Notes: generated by a model from the letters alone, not told the origin. Positions 1 to 10,091 are shown, counted from the stretch's first letter. The stretch is 64,000 nucleotides of DNA from Pseudomonadota bacterium (GCA_023436885.1 JAEZHI010000034.1:62001-126000), one strand, 5' to 3'. Numbers and translations: made by a program.

Positions 1-47
1 AGGAGCGCCAGTTTCGCGTCGACAAGTATATGGTGCTCTCGGCGTGA
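1..47 (+). CDS. C-terminal tail of an unknown gene (partial)
   Basis: From base 3 one frame reads ERQFRVDKYMVLSA and stops with TGA at 45-47. The mix of charged and hydrophobic residues looks like a normal protein C-terminus, but only 14 residues are present. The product cannot be named, and a chance open frame of this length is quite possible. Confidence 0.25.
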   Translation, partial: ERQFRVDKYMVLSA

Positions 48-55
48 TCTGACGA

Positions 56-319
56 TCAGCTCCAGGACAACTTGCAGAGCTGAATGAGTCGAGTTGCCTG
101 ACCGACCTCGATGTTAGGTTCCGTCTCTCCGGCATCATCAATCCGCCCAACGCGACGCGCCATCGTTACGACATCCTTGAGCTGACGGGGCAATTTTTCG
201 ATCCCGGCGCGGAAGATGGCTTCGAGTTTTTCGTTGTCAATCCAAGCACGGTTTTGCGACGTCTCGCCATATGGCACGCCCGGCGACATTCCGAATGATG
301 GAGTGAAAATCGTCCGCAC
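56..319 (-). pseudogene. Possible truncated or frameshifted gene, function unknown
   Basis: An 87-codon frame with a GTG start encodes a plausible soluble protein (for example EKLEAIFRAGIEKLPRQL and TEPNIEVGQATRLIQL). Just upstream, in a different frame (about 330-411), a peptide beginning MKRKLAICEVASIIDVPRF also looks protein-like and runs toward it. This suggests one gene split by a frameshift, or a remnant. No clear ribosome binding site precedes the GTG. I do not recognise a family. It lies directly beyond the 3' end of a tRNA gene, a common site for remnants of integrated DNA, though no integrase or direct repeat was found. It could also be a small intact gene. Confidence 0.25.
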
Positions 320-539
320 TGCCTCAGCATGCGAGCAGTTGGAGCCTGAGCAGGGAACCTTGGCACGTCAATAATGGAAGCGACCTCGCATATTGCCAAT
401 TTCCGTTTCAACCGGAACCGTCCTCCCTATCGCCCTGGACGTAAGCTCCGGCGATCATTCAAAAACGGCGGCCGAATCAATTCGCAATAGGCCACTTTTG
501 GCGCAATTATAAACAGATACAAGTTCTCTGGAGAGAGAT

Positions 540-613
540 TGGCTGGGGGACCTGGATTCGAACCAAGACGAACGGAGTCAGAGTCCGTCATTCTACCGTT
601 AAATTATCCCCCA
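540..613 (-). tRNA. tRNA-Gln (anticodon CTG)
   Basis: Read on the minus strand, the acceptor arm TGGGGGA pairs with TCCCCCA, followed by discriminator G and an encoded CCA (540-542). The anticodon stem ACGGA/TCCGT encloses loop CTCTGAC, giving anticodon CTG, which reads CAG (Gln). The T arm CTTGG-TTCGAAT-CCAGG is canonical. Length is 74 nt including CCA. It appears to be a single-gene transcript, with about 380 bp of gene-free DNA upstream. Confidence 0.95.
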
Positions 614-996
614 GCGGGACCCCGTCGGTTTCGGGGGCGGCGATGAAGCGTCGCTTCGTCGGCTGCGGCGTTCTGGTACCCGATCGGAAATGCCCTGTCA
701 AGGCGCCGGCAAAGCTTCCTTCAAACCAAGCTGTACATAACGCCTGACCGCGGCGAATTTGGCGGCAAGCGCATAAGCTAGTCATTATTACCAATGTTAT
801 TATTGATAGTGATTGCAAGGGTATATTAAGAAAGCTGCACCCAAAAGTCTGGGCCCAAGCTGACGTTACCGGGCGTTCCGTGCCAATATGTCCCTTACGC
901 GATCGCGCCAAGATGTCGGCTGCCGCAAGGCGGGCCGCCCCAGAACAACGATAGCGACGCGCCCTTGTCGCCCATAATGGACTACGCTGCACTCTG
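614..996. other. Gene-poor spacer between tRNA-Gln and a hypothetical gene
   Basis: About 380 bp without a convincing gene. The part near 780-840 is distinctly AT-rich compared with the surroundings (repeated TTATTA-type runs), suggesting promoter DNA for the tRNA (minus) or for the gene at 997 (plus). A six-codon ATG frame at 977 ends just before the next gene and is probably meaningless. No repeat, riboswitch or terminator was recognised. Confidence 0.4.
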
Positions 997-1407
997 ATGC
1001 CGTGGACGAGTTTTGCCCATGATCTCCCGCCGGAAGAGCCGGGAGTACCTGACGACAGCGGTGCCTTGCTGCGCTTGATGCAGCTCGTGCTCGCCGGTGT
1101 CGATTCATCGGGCAGCGAGGGATGCCGACTCACGCGCGATTCGGCGATCGTCAGCGTGGCCCGAGCATTGGTCGGCGAGGCGACCGAATGGACGGCTGCG
1201 AGCCGCACAGCCACCATGGCCCTGCGCGACCTGGTCTGGCGTGTCGATACGGCGCGCGGACTGTTGCTGGAAAAAGTCGGCGACCGTGCCCGCAAGGAGG
1301 TCGAAGCCCTTCTCGACACCGCCGATATTCATGCCTTTTTGAAAACGGCCCTGCCCGCACGGCCTCCAGAGGCGGAAGATGGCGAAGAAATCGCCGGCAA
1401 AGGTTGA
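997..1407 (+). CDS. Hypothetical protein, 136 aa
   Basis: Predicted soluble protein with no signal peptide or membrane segment. It has a mostly helical, Ala/Leu/Arg-rich middle (about residues 20-118) and an acidic, Pro-containing tail (PPEAEDGEE). I recognise no family, and no catalytic motif stands out. The ATG at 997 has no strong ribosome binding site, so the start is uncertain. It lies 58 bp upstream of prfC in the same direction and may be co-transcribed. Codon usage (G/C at third positions) resembles the neighbouring real genes, which favours it being coding. Confidence 0.55.
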   Translation: MPWTSFAHDLPPEEPGVPDDSGALLRLMQLVLAGVDSSGSEGCRLTRDSAIVSVARALVGEATEWTAASRTATMALRDLVWRVDTARGLLLEKVGDRARKEVEALLDTADIHAFLKTALPARPPEAEDGEEIAGKG

Positions 1408-1465
1408 CAAACGGCCCGCCGCGTTGTGGTTTGGCGGCCTTTCCGGGACCGCCGCGAGATCATAA
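1379..1465 (+). CDS. Possible 28-aa leader peptide abutting prfC
   Basis: A short frame starts with ATG at 1379 inside the end of the preceding gene and reads MAKKSPAKVDKRPAALW and onward. Its TAA stop (1463-1465) is immediately followed by the ATG of prfC. It is basic at the N-terminus and has no recognised family. The exact stop-start abutment would allow translational coupling, and prfC itself has no strong ribosome binding site. This could be chance, since the frame is short. Confidence 0.25.
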   Translation: MAKKSPAKVDKRPAALWFGGLSGTAARS

Positions 1466-3079
1466 ATGAGCAGCCTTGAATCCTCTTCTTCCGCCGAAGC
1501 GCGGCTACACCGCGAAATCGAGCGGCGGCGCACCTTCGCCATCATCTCGCACCCGGACGCCGGCAAGACGACGCTGACCGAAAAGCTGCTGCTGTTCGGT
1601 GGTGCCATCCAGATGGCCGGCCAAGTGCGCGCCCGAGGCGAGAATCGACGCACCCGCTCCGACTGGATGAAGATCGAGCGAGACCGCGGCATCTCCGTCG
1701 TCACCTCGGTGATGACCTTCGAGTATGGCGGCAACGTCTTCAACCTCCTGGATACCCCAGGCCACGAAGACTTCTCCGAAGACACCTATCGCACGCTGAC
1801 GGCCGTCGACAGCGCCATCATGGTGATCGACGCCGCTAAGGGTATCGAGGATCGTACGCGCAAGCTTTTCGAAGTCTGCCGTATGCGCGACATCCCCATC
1901 GTCACCTTTGTCAACAAGCTCGACCGCGAGGCCCGCGACCCGTTCGAAACGCTGGACGAGATCGAGAAGACGCTGGCCCTGGACACGGCGCCGATCACTT
2001 GGCCCGTCGGCTCGGGCAAGGACTTCATCGGCACCTACGATCTGAAGCGCCGCCAGACGCGCCTCATGAACGAGAAGGGCGACGATCACCGTGACGAGAT
2101 CGGCGATGAGAAGCTGGATGCACTTCTGGAAGAACGCTACCTGACCGAACTCAGGGAAGGCATCGATCTGGCTGCCGAAGGCACCAACGCATTCGATCTC
2201 CAGTCCTTCCGTGAGGGCCACTTGACACCGGTATTCTGGGGATCGGCGCTGCGCAACTTCGGCATCAAGGACATTCTGGACGGCCTTGCCGCCTATGCCC
2301 CCTCGCCGCGCGATCAGGCGGCGTCGAGCCGCGTCGTCAAGGCAGACGAGCCGAAGATGAGCGCCTTCGTCTTCAAGATCCAGGCGAACATGGACCCCAA
2401 CCATCGCGACCGCATCGCCTTTGTGCGCCTGTGTTCGGGTAAGCTCAACCGCGGCATGAAGGTCAAGCACGTCAGGACGCAGAAGACCATCGGCCTCACC
2501 GCTCCGCAGTTCTTCTTCGCCCAGGACCGCCAGATCGCCGATGAGGCTTGGGCCGGCGACGTCGTCGGCATTCCCAACCACGGCACGCTCAGGATCGGCG
2601 ACACGCTGACCGAGGGCGAGAATCTGGCGTTCGTCGGCGTGCCAAGTTTCGCGCCGGAAATCCTGCGCCGCGTCCGCCTGGAGGACGCCATGAAGGCCAA
2701 GAAGCTGAAGCAGGCCCTCCAGGAACTTGCCGAGGAAGGCGTCGTGCAGGTGTTCCGCCCCGTCGATGGCTCGCCGGCTCTGGTGGGTTTCGTCGGCGCC
2801 CTGCAGCTCGACGTGCTCCAAGGACGCCTCGAACAGGAATACGGCCTGGAAGTGGGCTTCGAGGTCAGCCAGTACAACATGGCCCGCTGGCTGGATGGCG
2901 AGCGACAGGACGTCATCGATTTTCAGAACGGCAACCGCTCGGCCATGGCCGAGGACGTCGACGGCGACCCGGTGCTGCTCGCCACCTCCGGCTACGCCTT
3001 CAACTACATCAAGGAGAAGTGGCCGAAGATCCGCTTCACCGACATCAAGGAAACGCAGGCACGAGCGGTGGAGGCCTGA
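1466..3079 (+). CDS. prfC: Peptide chain release factor 3
   Basis: RF3 is a GTPase that removes RF1/RF2 from the ribosome after peptide release. The 537-aa length matches the family. The translation-factor G domain starts near residue 28 with the P-loop SHPDAGKTTLTE. It is followed by the switch II motif DTPGHEDFSEDTYR (about residue 94) and the NKLD guanine-specificity motif (about residue 150). Beta-barrel domain 2 and the RF3 C-terminal domain follow, ending near FTDIKETQARAVEA. The start is the ATG directly after the stop of a tiny upstream frame. The absence of EF-G domain IV and the characteristic N-terminus distinguish it from EF-G. Confidence 0.97.
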   Translation: MSSLESSSSAEARLHREIERRRTFAIISHPDAGKTTLTEKLLLFGGAIQMAGQVRARGENRRTRSDWMKIERDRGISVVTSVMTFEYGGNVFNLLDTPGHEDFSEDTYRTLTAVDSAIMVIDAAKGIEDRTRKLFEVCRMRDIPIVTFVNKLDREARDPFETLDEIEKTLALDTAPITWPVGSGKDFIGTYDLKRRQTRLMNEKGDDHRDEIGDEKLDALLEERYLTELREGIDLAAEGTNAFDLQSFREGHLTPVFWGSALRNFGIKDILDGLAAYAPSPRDQAASSRVVKADEPKMSAFVFKIQANMDPNHRDRIAFVRLCSGKLNRGMKVKHVRTQKTIGLTAPQFFFAQDRQIADEAWAGDVVGIPNHGTLRIGDTLTEGENLAFVGVPSFAPEILRRVRLEDAMKAKKLKQALQELAEEGVVQVFRPVDGSPALVGFVGALQLDVLQGRLEQEYGLEVGFEVSQYNMARWLDGERQDVIDFQNGNRSAMAEDVDGDPVLLATSGYAFNYIKEKWPKIRFTDIKETQARAVEA

Positions 3080-3118
3080 CCGGCACGGCAGCATCGCACC
3101 GTACCTCGGGAGAGGCAG

Positions 3119-3508
3119 ATGGCTGGAAAAAGCTCAAAGCTTCTGGACATCGCTCATATAATGCCACTCTTGTTTGGGCTCACGCTTGCATCGCCAGCCT
3201 TGGCTGAAGTTAGCGACAAGGAGCCGGGCACGATCCAAACCTGGCTCATCGTGACCGGCATCTGCGCGATTGCCTTTCTGGCGGCAACGATACGTCCCTG
3301 GTTTGCGCTATTGCTTCTACCGATATCGTCTCTGTTCGCTCTCGGACTGATAGACGAATTGCATGATCCTGCGATCGGCCCGGCGATCAGGCAGGAGCTT
3401 GGCGAGACCTACATTTGGCAATCCTACGTCGCGACGGCGATAGCTTTCATTGGGCCAATCGCCGCATGGACAATGCTCAGAGTAATGAAAGGGCGACACA
3501 CCCACTAG
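3119..3508 (+). CDS. Small integral membrane protein with signal-like N-terminus
   Basis: This 129-aa protein has an N-terminal hydrophobic stretch ending in ASPALAEV, which resembles a signal peptide cleavage site near residue 29. Three likely membrane segments follow (about residues 40-57, 60-78 and 100-118). The short loop between segments 2 and 3 is charged (IDELHDPAIGPAIRQELGE). The ATG at 3119 is preceded by GGGAGAGG at good spacing. No family is recognised. It follows prfC by 39 bp and converges on the opp operon. The product would sit in the inner membrane. Confidence 0.7.
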   Translation: MAGKSSKLLDIAHIMPLLFGLTLASPALAEVSDKEPGTIQTWLIVTGICAIAFLAATIRPWFALLLLPISSLFALGLIDELHDPAIGPAIRQELGETYIWQSYVATAIAFIGPIAAWTMLRVMKGRHTH

Positions 3509-3550
3509 AGCTGACTTCGCTCGATCAAAAAGAAGTCCCCGCCATTGCAC

Positions 3551-3582
3551 GCAAAAAGGCCGGACGCTCGCGCATCCGACCT
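3551..3582 (-). terminator. Rho-independent terminator of the opp operon
   Basis: Read on the minus strand, GTCGGATGC and GCGTCCGGC form a 9-bp stem (with G-U pairs) around a GCGA tetraloop, followed by CTTTTTG. It lies about 20 bp after the stop of the ABC ATPase gene and closes the opp transcript. Confidence 0.8.
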
Positions 3583-3603
3583 TAGTTCTCTTCTGGGCAA
3601 TCC

Positions 3604-5196
<1,593 letters not shown>

Positions 5197-5197
5197 G

Positions 5198-6331
5198 TCA
5201 GCGGTCCTTCGGATCAAGGGCGTCACGCAGACCGTCGCCGATGAAGTTGAGGGCGAACAGCGTCACCACGAAGAAAACGGCGGGATAGATCAAGAGCCAG
5301 GGTACGGCCTGCATGCCGGTCGTTCCCTCGGCGATCAGCGAGCCCCAGGATGTCATCGGCTCCTGAACGCCGAGCCCGAGGAAGCTCAGGAAGCTCTCAA
5401 GCAGGATGACCTTCGGCACCAGCACGGTAACGAACACCACCACAGGGCCGATGGTGTTGGGGATGACGTGCCGACGGATGATCTGCCAGTTGGAGAGGCC
5501 CATGGCATGCGCCGCCTCGACAAACTCGCGCCGCTTCAGAGACAGCGTTTGTCCGCGCACGATACGCGCCATATCCAGCCACTCGATGGCTCCGATTGCC
5601 GCAAAGATCAGCACGAAGTGCCGGCCGAAGAATACGACCAACATGATCACGAAGAACATGAAGGGGAGCGAGTAGAGGATCTCGACGAAACGCATCATCA
5701 CGTTATCGACGCGCCCGCCGATGTAACCTGACACGGCACCGTAGGTGACGCCGATGATGAGCGACACGAAGGTGGCAAGAAGACCCACGGTGATCGACAC
5801 TTGTCCGCCCACCATGATGCGCGGCAGGAGGTCGCGACCGTTGCGGTCGGTACCAACCGGGAAATACTGCCCGTTGACCTTGCCCTTGACCTCGATGGTG
5901 TTGCCCCCGTCCAGCGTCGCCGTGATCTCGGCACCGTCGAATTCATCCGGGCGGTCGAGATAACGCGTCGCGCGCGGATCGATCGGCTTGTCGGAGCTGA
6001 TGCGCGCCGTATAGGTCGTTCCCTTCGCATCGAAGGCATCGAGCTTGAGATGCGCGCGCTCGACCGCCGTCTGCATCACCTGATGCAGCGTGTCTTCCAG
6101 CGGATACGGGGCGAGCGACGGCGGTACTGCCACATAGGACGGGAAAATCTGATCATATTTGTGCGGATAGACCCAGGTTCCGCCAAAGCTGAAGATTGCC
6201 ACGATGACCAGTACGACGAGGCTGGCCATGGCCGCCTTGTTGCGCAGGAAACGGTGCCGCGCCATGGCCCAGAGGCTGGTACCGCGCACCGCAGCCGTCG
6301 GCTCGTTGAGGGTTTGCGTCATCTCACTCAT
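5198..6331 (-). CDS. oppC: Oligopeptide ABC transporter permease (OppC/YejE type)
   Basis: Inner-membrane permease, 377 aa. An N-terminal membrane anchor (about residues 32-52) follows an FLRNKAAMASL-type OppC_N segment. The binding-protein-dependent transport domain lies at about residues 170-375, with the EAA loop (EAAHAMGLSNWQIIRRHVIPN) that contacts the ATPase. Between the first membrane helix and the transport domain is a periplasmic insertion of about 100 residues, making the protein longer than typical OppC (about 300 aa) and closer to YejE. It overlaps oppB by 8 bp, indicating translational coupling. Confidence 0.93.
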   Translation of the reverse strand: MSEMTQTLNEPTAAVRGTSLWAMARHRFLRNKAAMASLVVLVIVAIFSFGGTWVYPHKYDQIFPSYVAVPPSLAPYPLEDTLHQVMQTAVERAHLKLDAFDAKGTTYTARISSDKPIDPRATRYLDRPDEFDGAEITATLDGGNTIEVKGKVNGQYFPVGTDRNGRDLLPRIMVGGQVSITVGLLATFVSLIIGVTYGAVSGYIGGRVDNVMMRFVEILYSLPFMFFVIMLVVFFGRHFVLIFAAIGAIEWLDMARIVRGQTLSLKRREFVEAAHAMGLSNWQIIRRHVIPNTIGPVVVFVTVLVPKVILLESFLSFLGLGVQEPMTSWGSLIAEGTTGMQAVPWLLIYPAVFFVVTLFALNFIGDGLRDALDPKDR

Positions 6332-7247
6332 AACGGACCCTCGGATCGAGAACGGCGTAGAGAATGTCGACGAGAAGATTGAACACGACGATGAACACCG
6401 AGATCAGCACCACAGTGCCCATCACCAGCGTGTAGTCGCGGTTGAGAGCGCCGAGGACGAAGTAGCGGCCAACGCCGGGCAAGCCGAAAACCGTCTCGAC
6501 CACCACCGAACCGGTCAAGACCGCAGCAGCAACGGGTCCAAGGTAGCTGACGGCCGGGACCAGGGCGGCCCGCATGGCATGAACGATCACCACCACACGA
6601 GTCGGCAGGCCGTAAGCGCGGGCGGTGCGGATATGATCGGCGCGCAGCGTCTCGATCATCGAACCACGAGTAATGCGAGCGAACACGGCAAGCTGCGGCA
6701 GCGCAAGCGAGATCACCGGCAGCAGCAGATTGGTCAGCCCGCCGTCGCCCCAACCGCCAGCCGGCAGCCAGTGCAGCACCACGGCGAACACGAAGGACAG
6801 GATCGGCGCCAGCACGAAGTTCGGCACGGTGATGCCGAAGCTCGCGATGGTCATCACGGCATAATCGACGAAGGAATTCTGCCGAAGCGCGGCATAGGAG
6901 CCGATGGCGATACCGCCAACCACTGCGAGGAGCAGCGCCCAGGCGCCAAGCGTCATCGAATACGGCAGGCTGTTGGCGATCAACTGGGCCACCGTGAAGT
7001 CGCGATAGATGAAGCTCGGGCCGAGATCGCCATGGAAGAGGTTCCATAGATAGTGGCCGTACTGAACCACCAGCGGCTGATCGAGCAGGAAGGCGCGCTT
7101 GAGGTTCTCAAGCGTCTGCGGCTCCAGCGGTCGTTCAAGATTGAACGGGCCGCCCGGCGCGACGCGCATCAGGAAGAACGACAAGGTGACGACGATGAAG
7201 ATGGTCGGAACTGCCGACATCAGCCGTCGCAGGACAAAACGTAACAT
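6324..7247 (-). CDS. oppB: Oligopeptide ABC transporter permease (OppB)
   Basis: Inner-membrane permease of 307 aa, the usual OppB length. It begins MLRFVLRRLMSAVPTI, the standard amphipathic start and first membrane helix. PGGPF follows near residue 30, and the EAA-type cytoplasmic loop lies near TARAYGLPTRVVVIVHAMR. It ends with the family-typical LDPRVRYE. The ATG at 7247 is preferred over an in-frame start at 7304 because it matches family N-termini and has a GGGGA-containing ribosome binding site. It pairs with oppC to form the pore. Confidence 0.95.
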   Translation of the reverse strand: MLRFVLRRLMSAVPTIFIVVTLSFFLMRVAPGGPFNLERPLEPQTLENLKRAFLLDQPLVVQYGHYLWNLFHGDLGPSFIYRDFTVAQLIANSLPYSMTLGAWALLLAVVGGIAIGSYAALRQNSFVDYAVMTIASFGITVPNFVLAPILSFVFAVVLHWLPAGGWGDGGLTNLLLPVISLALPQLAVFARITRGSMIETLRADHIRTARAYGLPTRVVVIVHAMRAALVPAVSYLGPVAAAVLTGSVVVETVFGLPGVGRYFVLGALNRDYTLVMGTVVLISVFIVVFNLLVDILYAVLDPRVRYE

Positions 7248-7381
7248 GGGCCCGTCCCCGTTGGATTGGTCACGGAAGGCGAGAAAGACACGCCGGCCAG
7301 ACACCCGAAGCCGAACTTCCGAATAGGCCGACGGGCGCCGCCTCCCCTTTACGGGAATGCGCCGCCCTCAGGAACGCCGCC

Positions 7382-7401
7382 CTTTTCCCGAATGGGAAAA
7401 G
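7382..7401 (-). terminator. Intergenic hairpin between oppA and oppB
   Basis: A perfect 8-bp inverted repeat CTTTTCCC/GGGAAAAG with a 4-base loop sits 20 bp after the oppA stop, in the 174-bp gap before oppB. There is no U tract. Such hairpins commonly stabilise the upstream binding-protein message or attenuate read-through, so that the binding protein is made in excess over the permeases. Confidence 0.5.
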
Positions 7402-7421
7402 AGCGGACGTCTCGCATCATC

Positions 7422-9023
7422 TCACTTGAGCGACAGGAACTTGGTCAGGTGCTCGTTGACGCCGTTCAAGGAAAAGCCCTGGACCTTGTTGGAAACGAGC
7501 CAGGTGGAGGCGTGCACCATCAACGGCACGACACCCTGCTCATCCATCGCGATCTGCTCGGCATCATGCAGCATCTGCAGGCGCTTGGCGGCATCGCGCT
7601 CCGAGTAGGAAGCCTTCATCAGCTCATCGAACTTGGCGTTCGTGTAATGGCCGTAGTTGAAGGTCTTGTTGGTGCTGATCATCAGATTGAGGAAGTTCTC
7701 GGGATCGGCGTAGTCGGCCTGCCAGCCGCAACGCGCTGCGTCGAACGAGCCGCCTTCCTGAAGATAGGCATAGTGCGACTTCACGTCGAGGTTCTGAATG
7801 GTGACCTCGGCGCCCAGCGACTTCCACATGTCGGCAACGGCGGTGGCCACCTTCTTGTGGTTCTCGTTGGTGTTGAAGCGGATGTCGACCTTGAGCGGCT
7901 TGCCGCCCTCGCCGTAGCCAGCTTCCTTCAGAAGCTCCTTGGCCTTGTCCTCACGATCGAGCTGATCGAGATCGGACCACTCGGGCTTGGCCGGCGTATA
8001 ACCGACGATGCCGTCCGGAACGAAGGAATAGGCTGGCAGCTGCGTGCCGGAGAAGATCTTTTCGGACAGGAAATCGCGATCGACGGCCATCGAGAAGGCC
8101 TGACGGACGCGCACGTCATCGAACGGCGGCTTACGCGTGTCGAGCACGTAGTAATAGGACGACAGATCCGGAGCGGCCAGAACCTGGTCCTTGCCGAGCT
8201 TGCCCTCTAGGAACTTCTTCTGATCGGTCTGGAAGTTGTAGACCACATCGAGCTCGCCGGCCTCGAACATGCGCTCGGTCGTCGCCTGGTCTTCGGACGG
8301 GTTGTAGATGACCTTATCGATCTTGACGTTGGCCGCGTCCCAGTACTTGGGGTTCTTCACCGTCGTGATGTGATCGTTCGGCACGTTCTCGGTCAGGCAG
8401 AAGGCACCGTTACAGACGATATTGCCCGGCTTGATCCACTCACTGCCGAACTTCTCGATGGCCCAGCTCGGAGCGGGCAGCGCCGCATAGTGAGCCAGCA
8501 GTTCGATGAAATAGGGGGTCGGACGCTCAAGCGTGATCTCGAGGGTCTTGTCGTCGATCGCCTTGACGCCCAGCGTATCGACCGCCCCCTTGCCGCCGTT
8601 GATCGCCTCGGCGTTCTTGATCGGATAAAGAATGTTGGCGTATTCGGCCGCTTCCTTCGGATCTTCCATACGACGGTAGGCGAACACGAAATCCTTGGCC
8701 GTCACCGGCTTGCCGTCGGACCAGTTGGCGTTATCGCGAAGCTTGAAGGTATAGACCAAACCGTCGTCCGACAGCTTCCAGCTCTCGGCCACGCCTGGAA
8801 TAACCTTACCATGCGGGTCGTAAATGGTGAGACCTTCGAACATGTCGCGGACGATGAAGCCCTCGACGTCGATCGAGATATGCGCCTGGTCGAGCGTCTG
8901 CGGTTCGCCACCATTGCCACGGCGGATGACGACTTCGGCGAGCGACGGTGTCGCCAGAACCGCCAGCATGGAACCAGCGATCAGCGTCGCCGACAACGTT
9001 CGGAAGATACGGTGGTTGGTCAT
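7422..9023 (-). CDS. oppA: Oligopeptide-binding periplasmic protein (OppA)
   Basis: Solute-binding protein of 533 aa (SBP family 5). A signal peptide covers about residues 1-29 (LAVLATPSLAE). The sequence tracks E. coli OppA throughout: SLDP-like TLDQAH near the N-terminus, VRDMFEGL, PGVAESWKLSDDG, NANWSDGKPVTAKDFVFAYRR, KPPFDDVRVRQAFSMAVDRD and FDAARCGWQADYADPENFLN. It would capture peptides in the periplasm and pass them to OppBC. The start has AGGAGG at 10 nt. It is the first gene of the opp unit, 150 bp downstream of puuE on the same strand. Confidence 0.95.
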   Translation of the reverse strand: MTNHRIFRTLSATLIAGSMLAVLATPSLAEVVIRRGNGGEPQTLDQAHISIDVEGFIVRDMFEGLTIYDPHGKVIPGVAESWKLSDDGLVYTFKLRDNANWSDGKPVTAKDFVFAYRRMEDPKEAAEYANILYPIKNAEAINGGKGAVDTLGVKAIDDKTLEITLERPTPYFIELLAHYAALPAPSWAIEKFGSEWIKPGNIVCNGAFCLTENVPNDHITTVKNPKYWDAANVKIDKVIYNPSEDQATTERMFEAGELDVVYNFQTDQKKFLEGKLGKDQVLAAPDLSSYYYVLDTRKPPFDDVRVRQAFSMAVDRDFLSEKIFSGTQLPAYSFVPDGIVGYTPAKPEWSDLDQLDREDKAKELLKEAGYGEGGKPLKVDIRFNTNENHKKVATAVADMWKSLGAEVTIQNLDVKSHYAYLQEGGSFDAARCGWQADYADPENFLNLMISTNKTFNYGHYTNAKFDELMKASYSERDAAKRLQMLHDAEQIAMDEQGVVPLMVHASTWLVSNKVQGFSLNGVNEHLTKFLSLK

Positions 9024-9173
9024 GTTTTCGAGCCTCCTGCCTGTAGTCGCGCCGACCCGACGTTCGCCGTCGGTCGTCGAATTTGTATTTTCGTTGGTTT
9101 TCTTGCCAGTGATCCAAGTGGCGCCGGCAGATCTCTGACGGCGCCAGCCGTTGTTATCTTCTTGCTTCCGGCG

Positions 9174-10091
9174 TCAGACGCCAGGCCGATGCTTGGCGCT
9201 CCAGTGCCAGGCGATGTCGATCCGACGGGGTACCCAGACCTTATCATGCGACAAAACATAGTCCACAAAGCGCTGAAGCGCGGCAACGCGCGCCGGTCGT
9301 CCAACCAGACGGCAATGCAGGCCAACATTCAGCATTTTGGGACTGCCGTTCCGCCCCTCCTCGTAAAGAACGTCAAACGCGTCCTTGAGGTAGGTGTAGA
9401 ACTGATCGCCCGAATTAAAACCTTGATTTGTCGCAAATCGCATATCGTTGGTGTCGAGCGTGTAGGGAATGATGAGGTGCGGCCCGTTGGGGCCTTCGAG
9501 CCAGTAGGGCAGATCATCCGCATAGGAGTCGGAGGAATAAAGGAAGCCGCCCTCCTCCATCGCGAGCTCCGTCGAATGGATCGAAGCGCGGCCCGTGTAC
9601 CAGCCGAGCGGGCGTGACCCGGTCACCTCTTCATGAATGCGGATCGCCTCGAGCATGTGCTCGCGCTCGGCTTCCTTCGTGTAGTCCTTGTAGTCGATCC
9701 ACTTGAGGCCGTGGCTGGCGATTTCCCAGTCGGCCTCCTTCATGGCAGCAACCACGTCAGGGTTACGCGCAAGGGCGGTCGCCACGCCATAGACGGTGAC
9801 CGGTACGGATCGTGATGTGAACAGACGATGTAACCGCCAGAATCCGGCACGAGAGCCGTACTCGTAGATCGACTCCATGTTGGCGTGACGCTGGCCGGGC
9901 CAAGGCTGGGCACCAACGATTTCCGAAAGGAAAGCTTCCGAAGCGGCGTCACCATGCAGGATGCAGTTCTCGCCACCTTCCTCATAATTGACGACGAACT
10001 GCACCGCGATATGTGCCCCTTCGGGCCAGGCAGCATCCGGAGGATTACGCCCGTAACCGACCATGTCGCGGGGATAGGTTTTGTCGATCAT
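9174..10091 (-). CDS. puuE: Allantoinase PuuE (polysaccharide-deacetylase fold)
   Basis: PuuE is a cofactor-independent allantoinase that opens allantoin to allantoate in purine catabolism. The 305-aa length is typical. Family blocks are clear: YPRDMVGYGRNPP, NYEEGGENCILHGDAASE, MESIYEYGSRAGFWR, SHGLKWIDY, RPLGWYTGR, PYTLDTNDMRFAT and the C-terminal VPRRIDIAWHW. The ATG at 10091 has AGAAGAGG upstream. No urate oxidase, transthyretin-like or allantoate gene lies in the window, so the pathway context is missing. Its 150-bp separation from oppA in the same direction leaves co-transcription open. A different amide substrate cannot be excluded. Confidence 0.88.
   Translation of the reverse strand: MIDKTYPRDMVGYGRNPPDAAWPEGAHIAVQFVVNYEEGGENCILHGDAASEAFLSEIVGAQPWPGQRHANMESIYEYGSRAGFWRLHRLFTSRSVPVTVYGVATALARNPDVVAAMKEADWEIASHGLKWIDYKDYTKEAEREHMLEAIRIHEEVTGSRPLGWYTGRASIHSTELAMEEGGFLYSSDSYADDLPYWLEGPNGPHLIIPYTLDTNDMRFATNQGFNSGDQFYTYLKDAFDVLYEEGRNGSPKMLNVGLHCRLVGRPARVAALQRFVDYVLSHDKVWVPRRIDIAWHWSAKHRPGV

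Noticed and set aside
1505..3094. A 529-codon open frame antisense to prfC
   Set aside because: Antisense shadow of a high-GC gene, with composition rich in Asp, Val, His and Leu and no recognisable domain.
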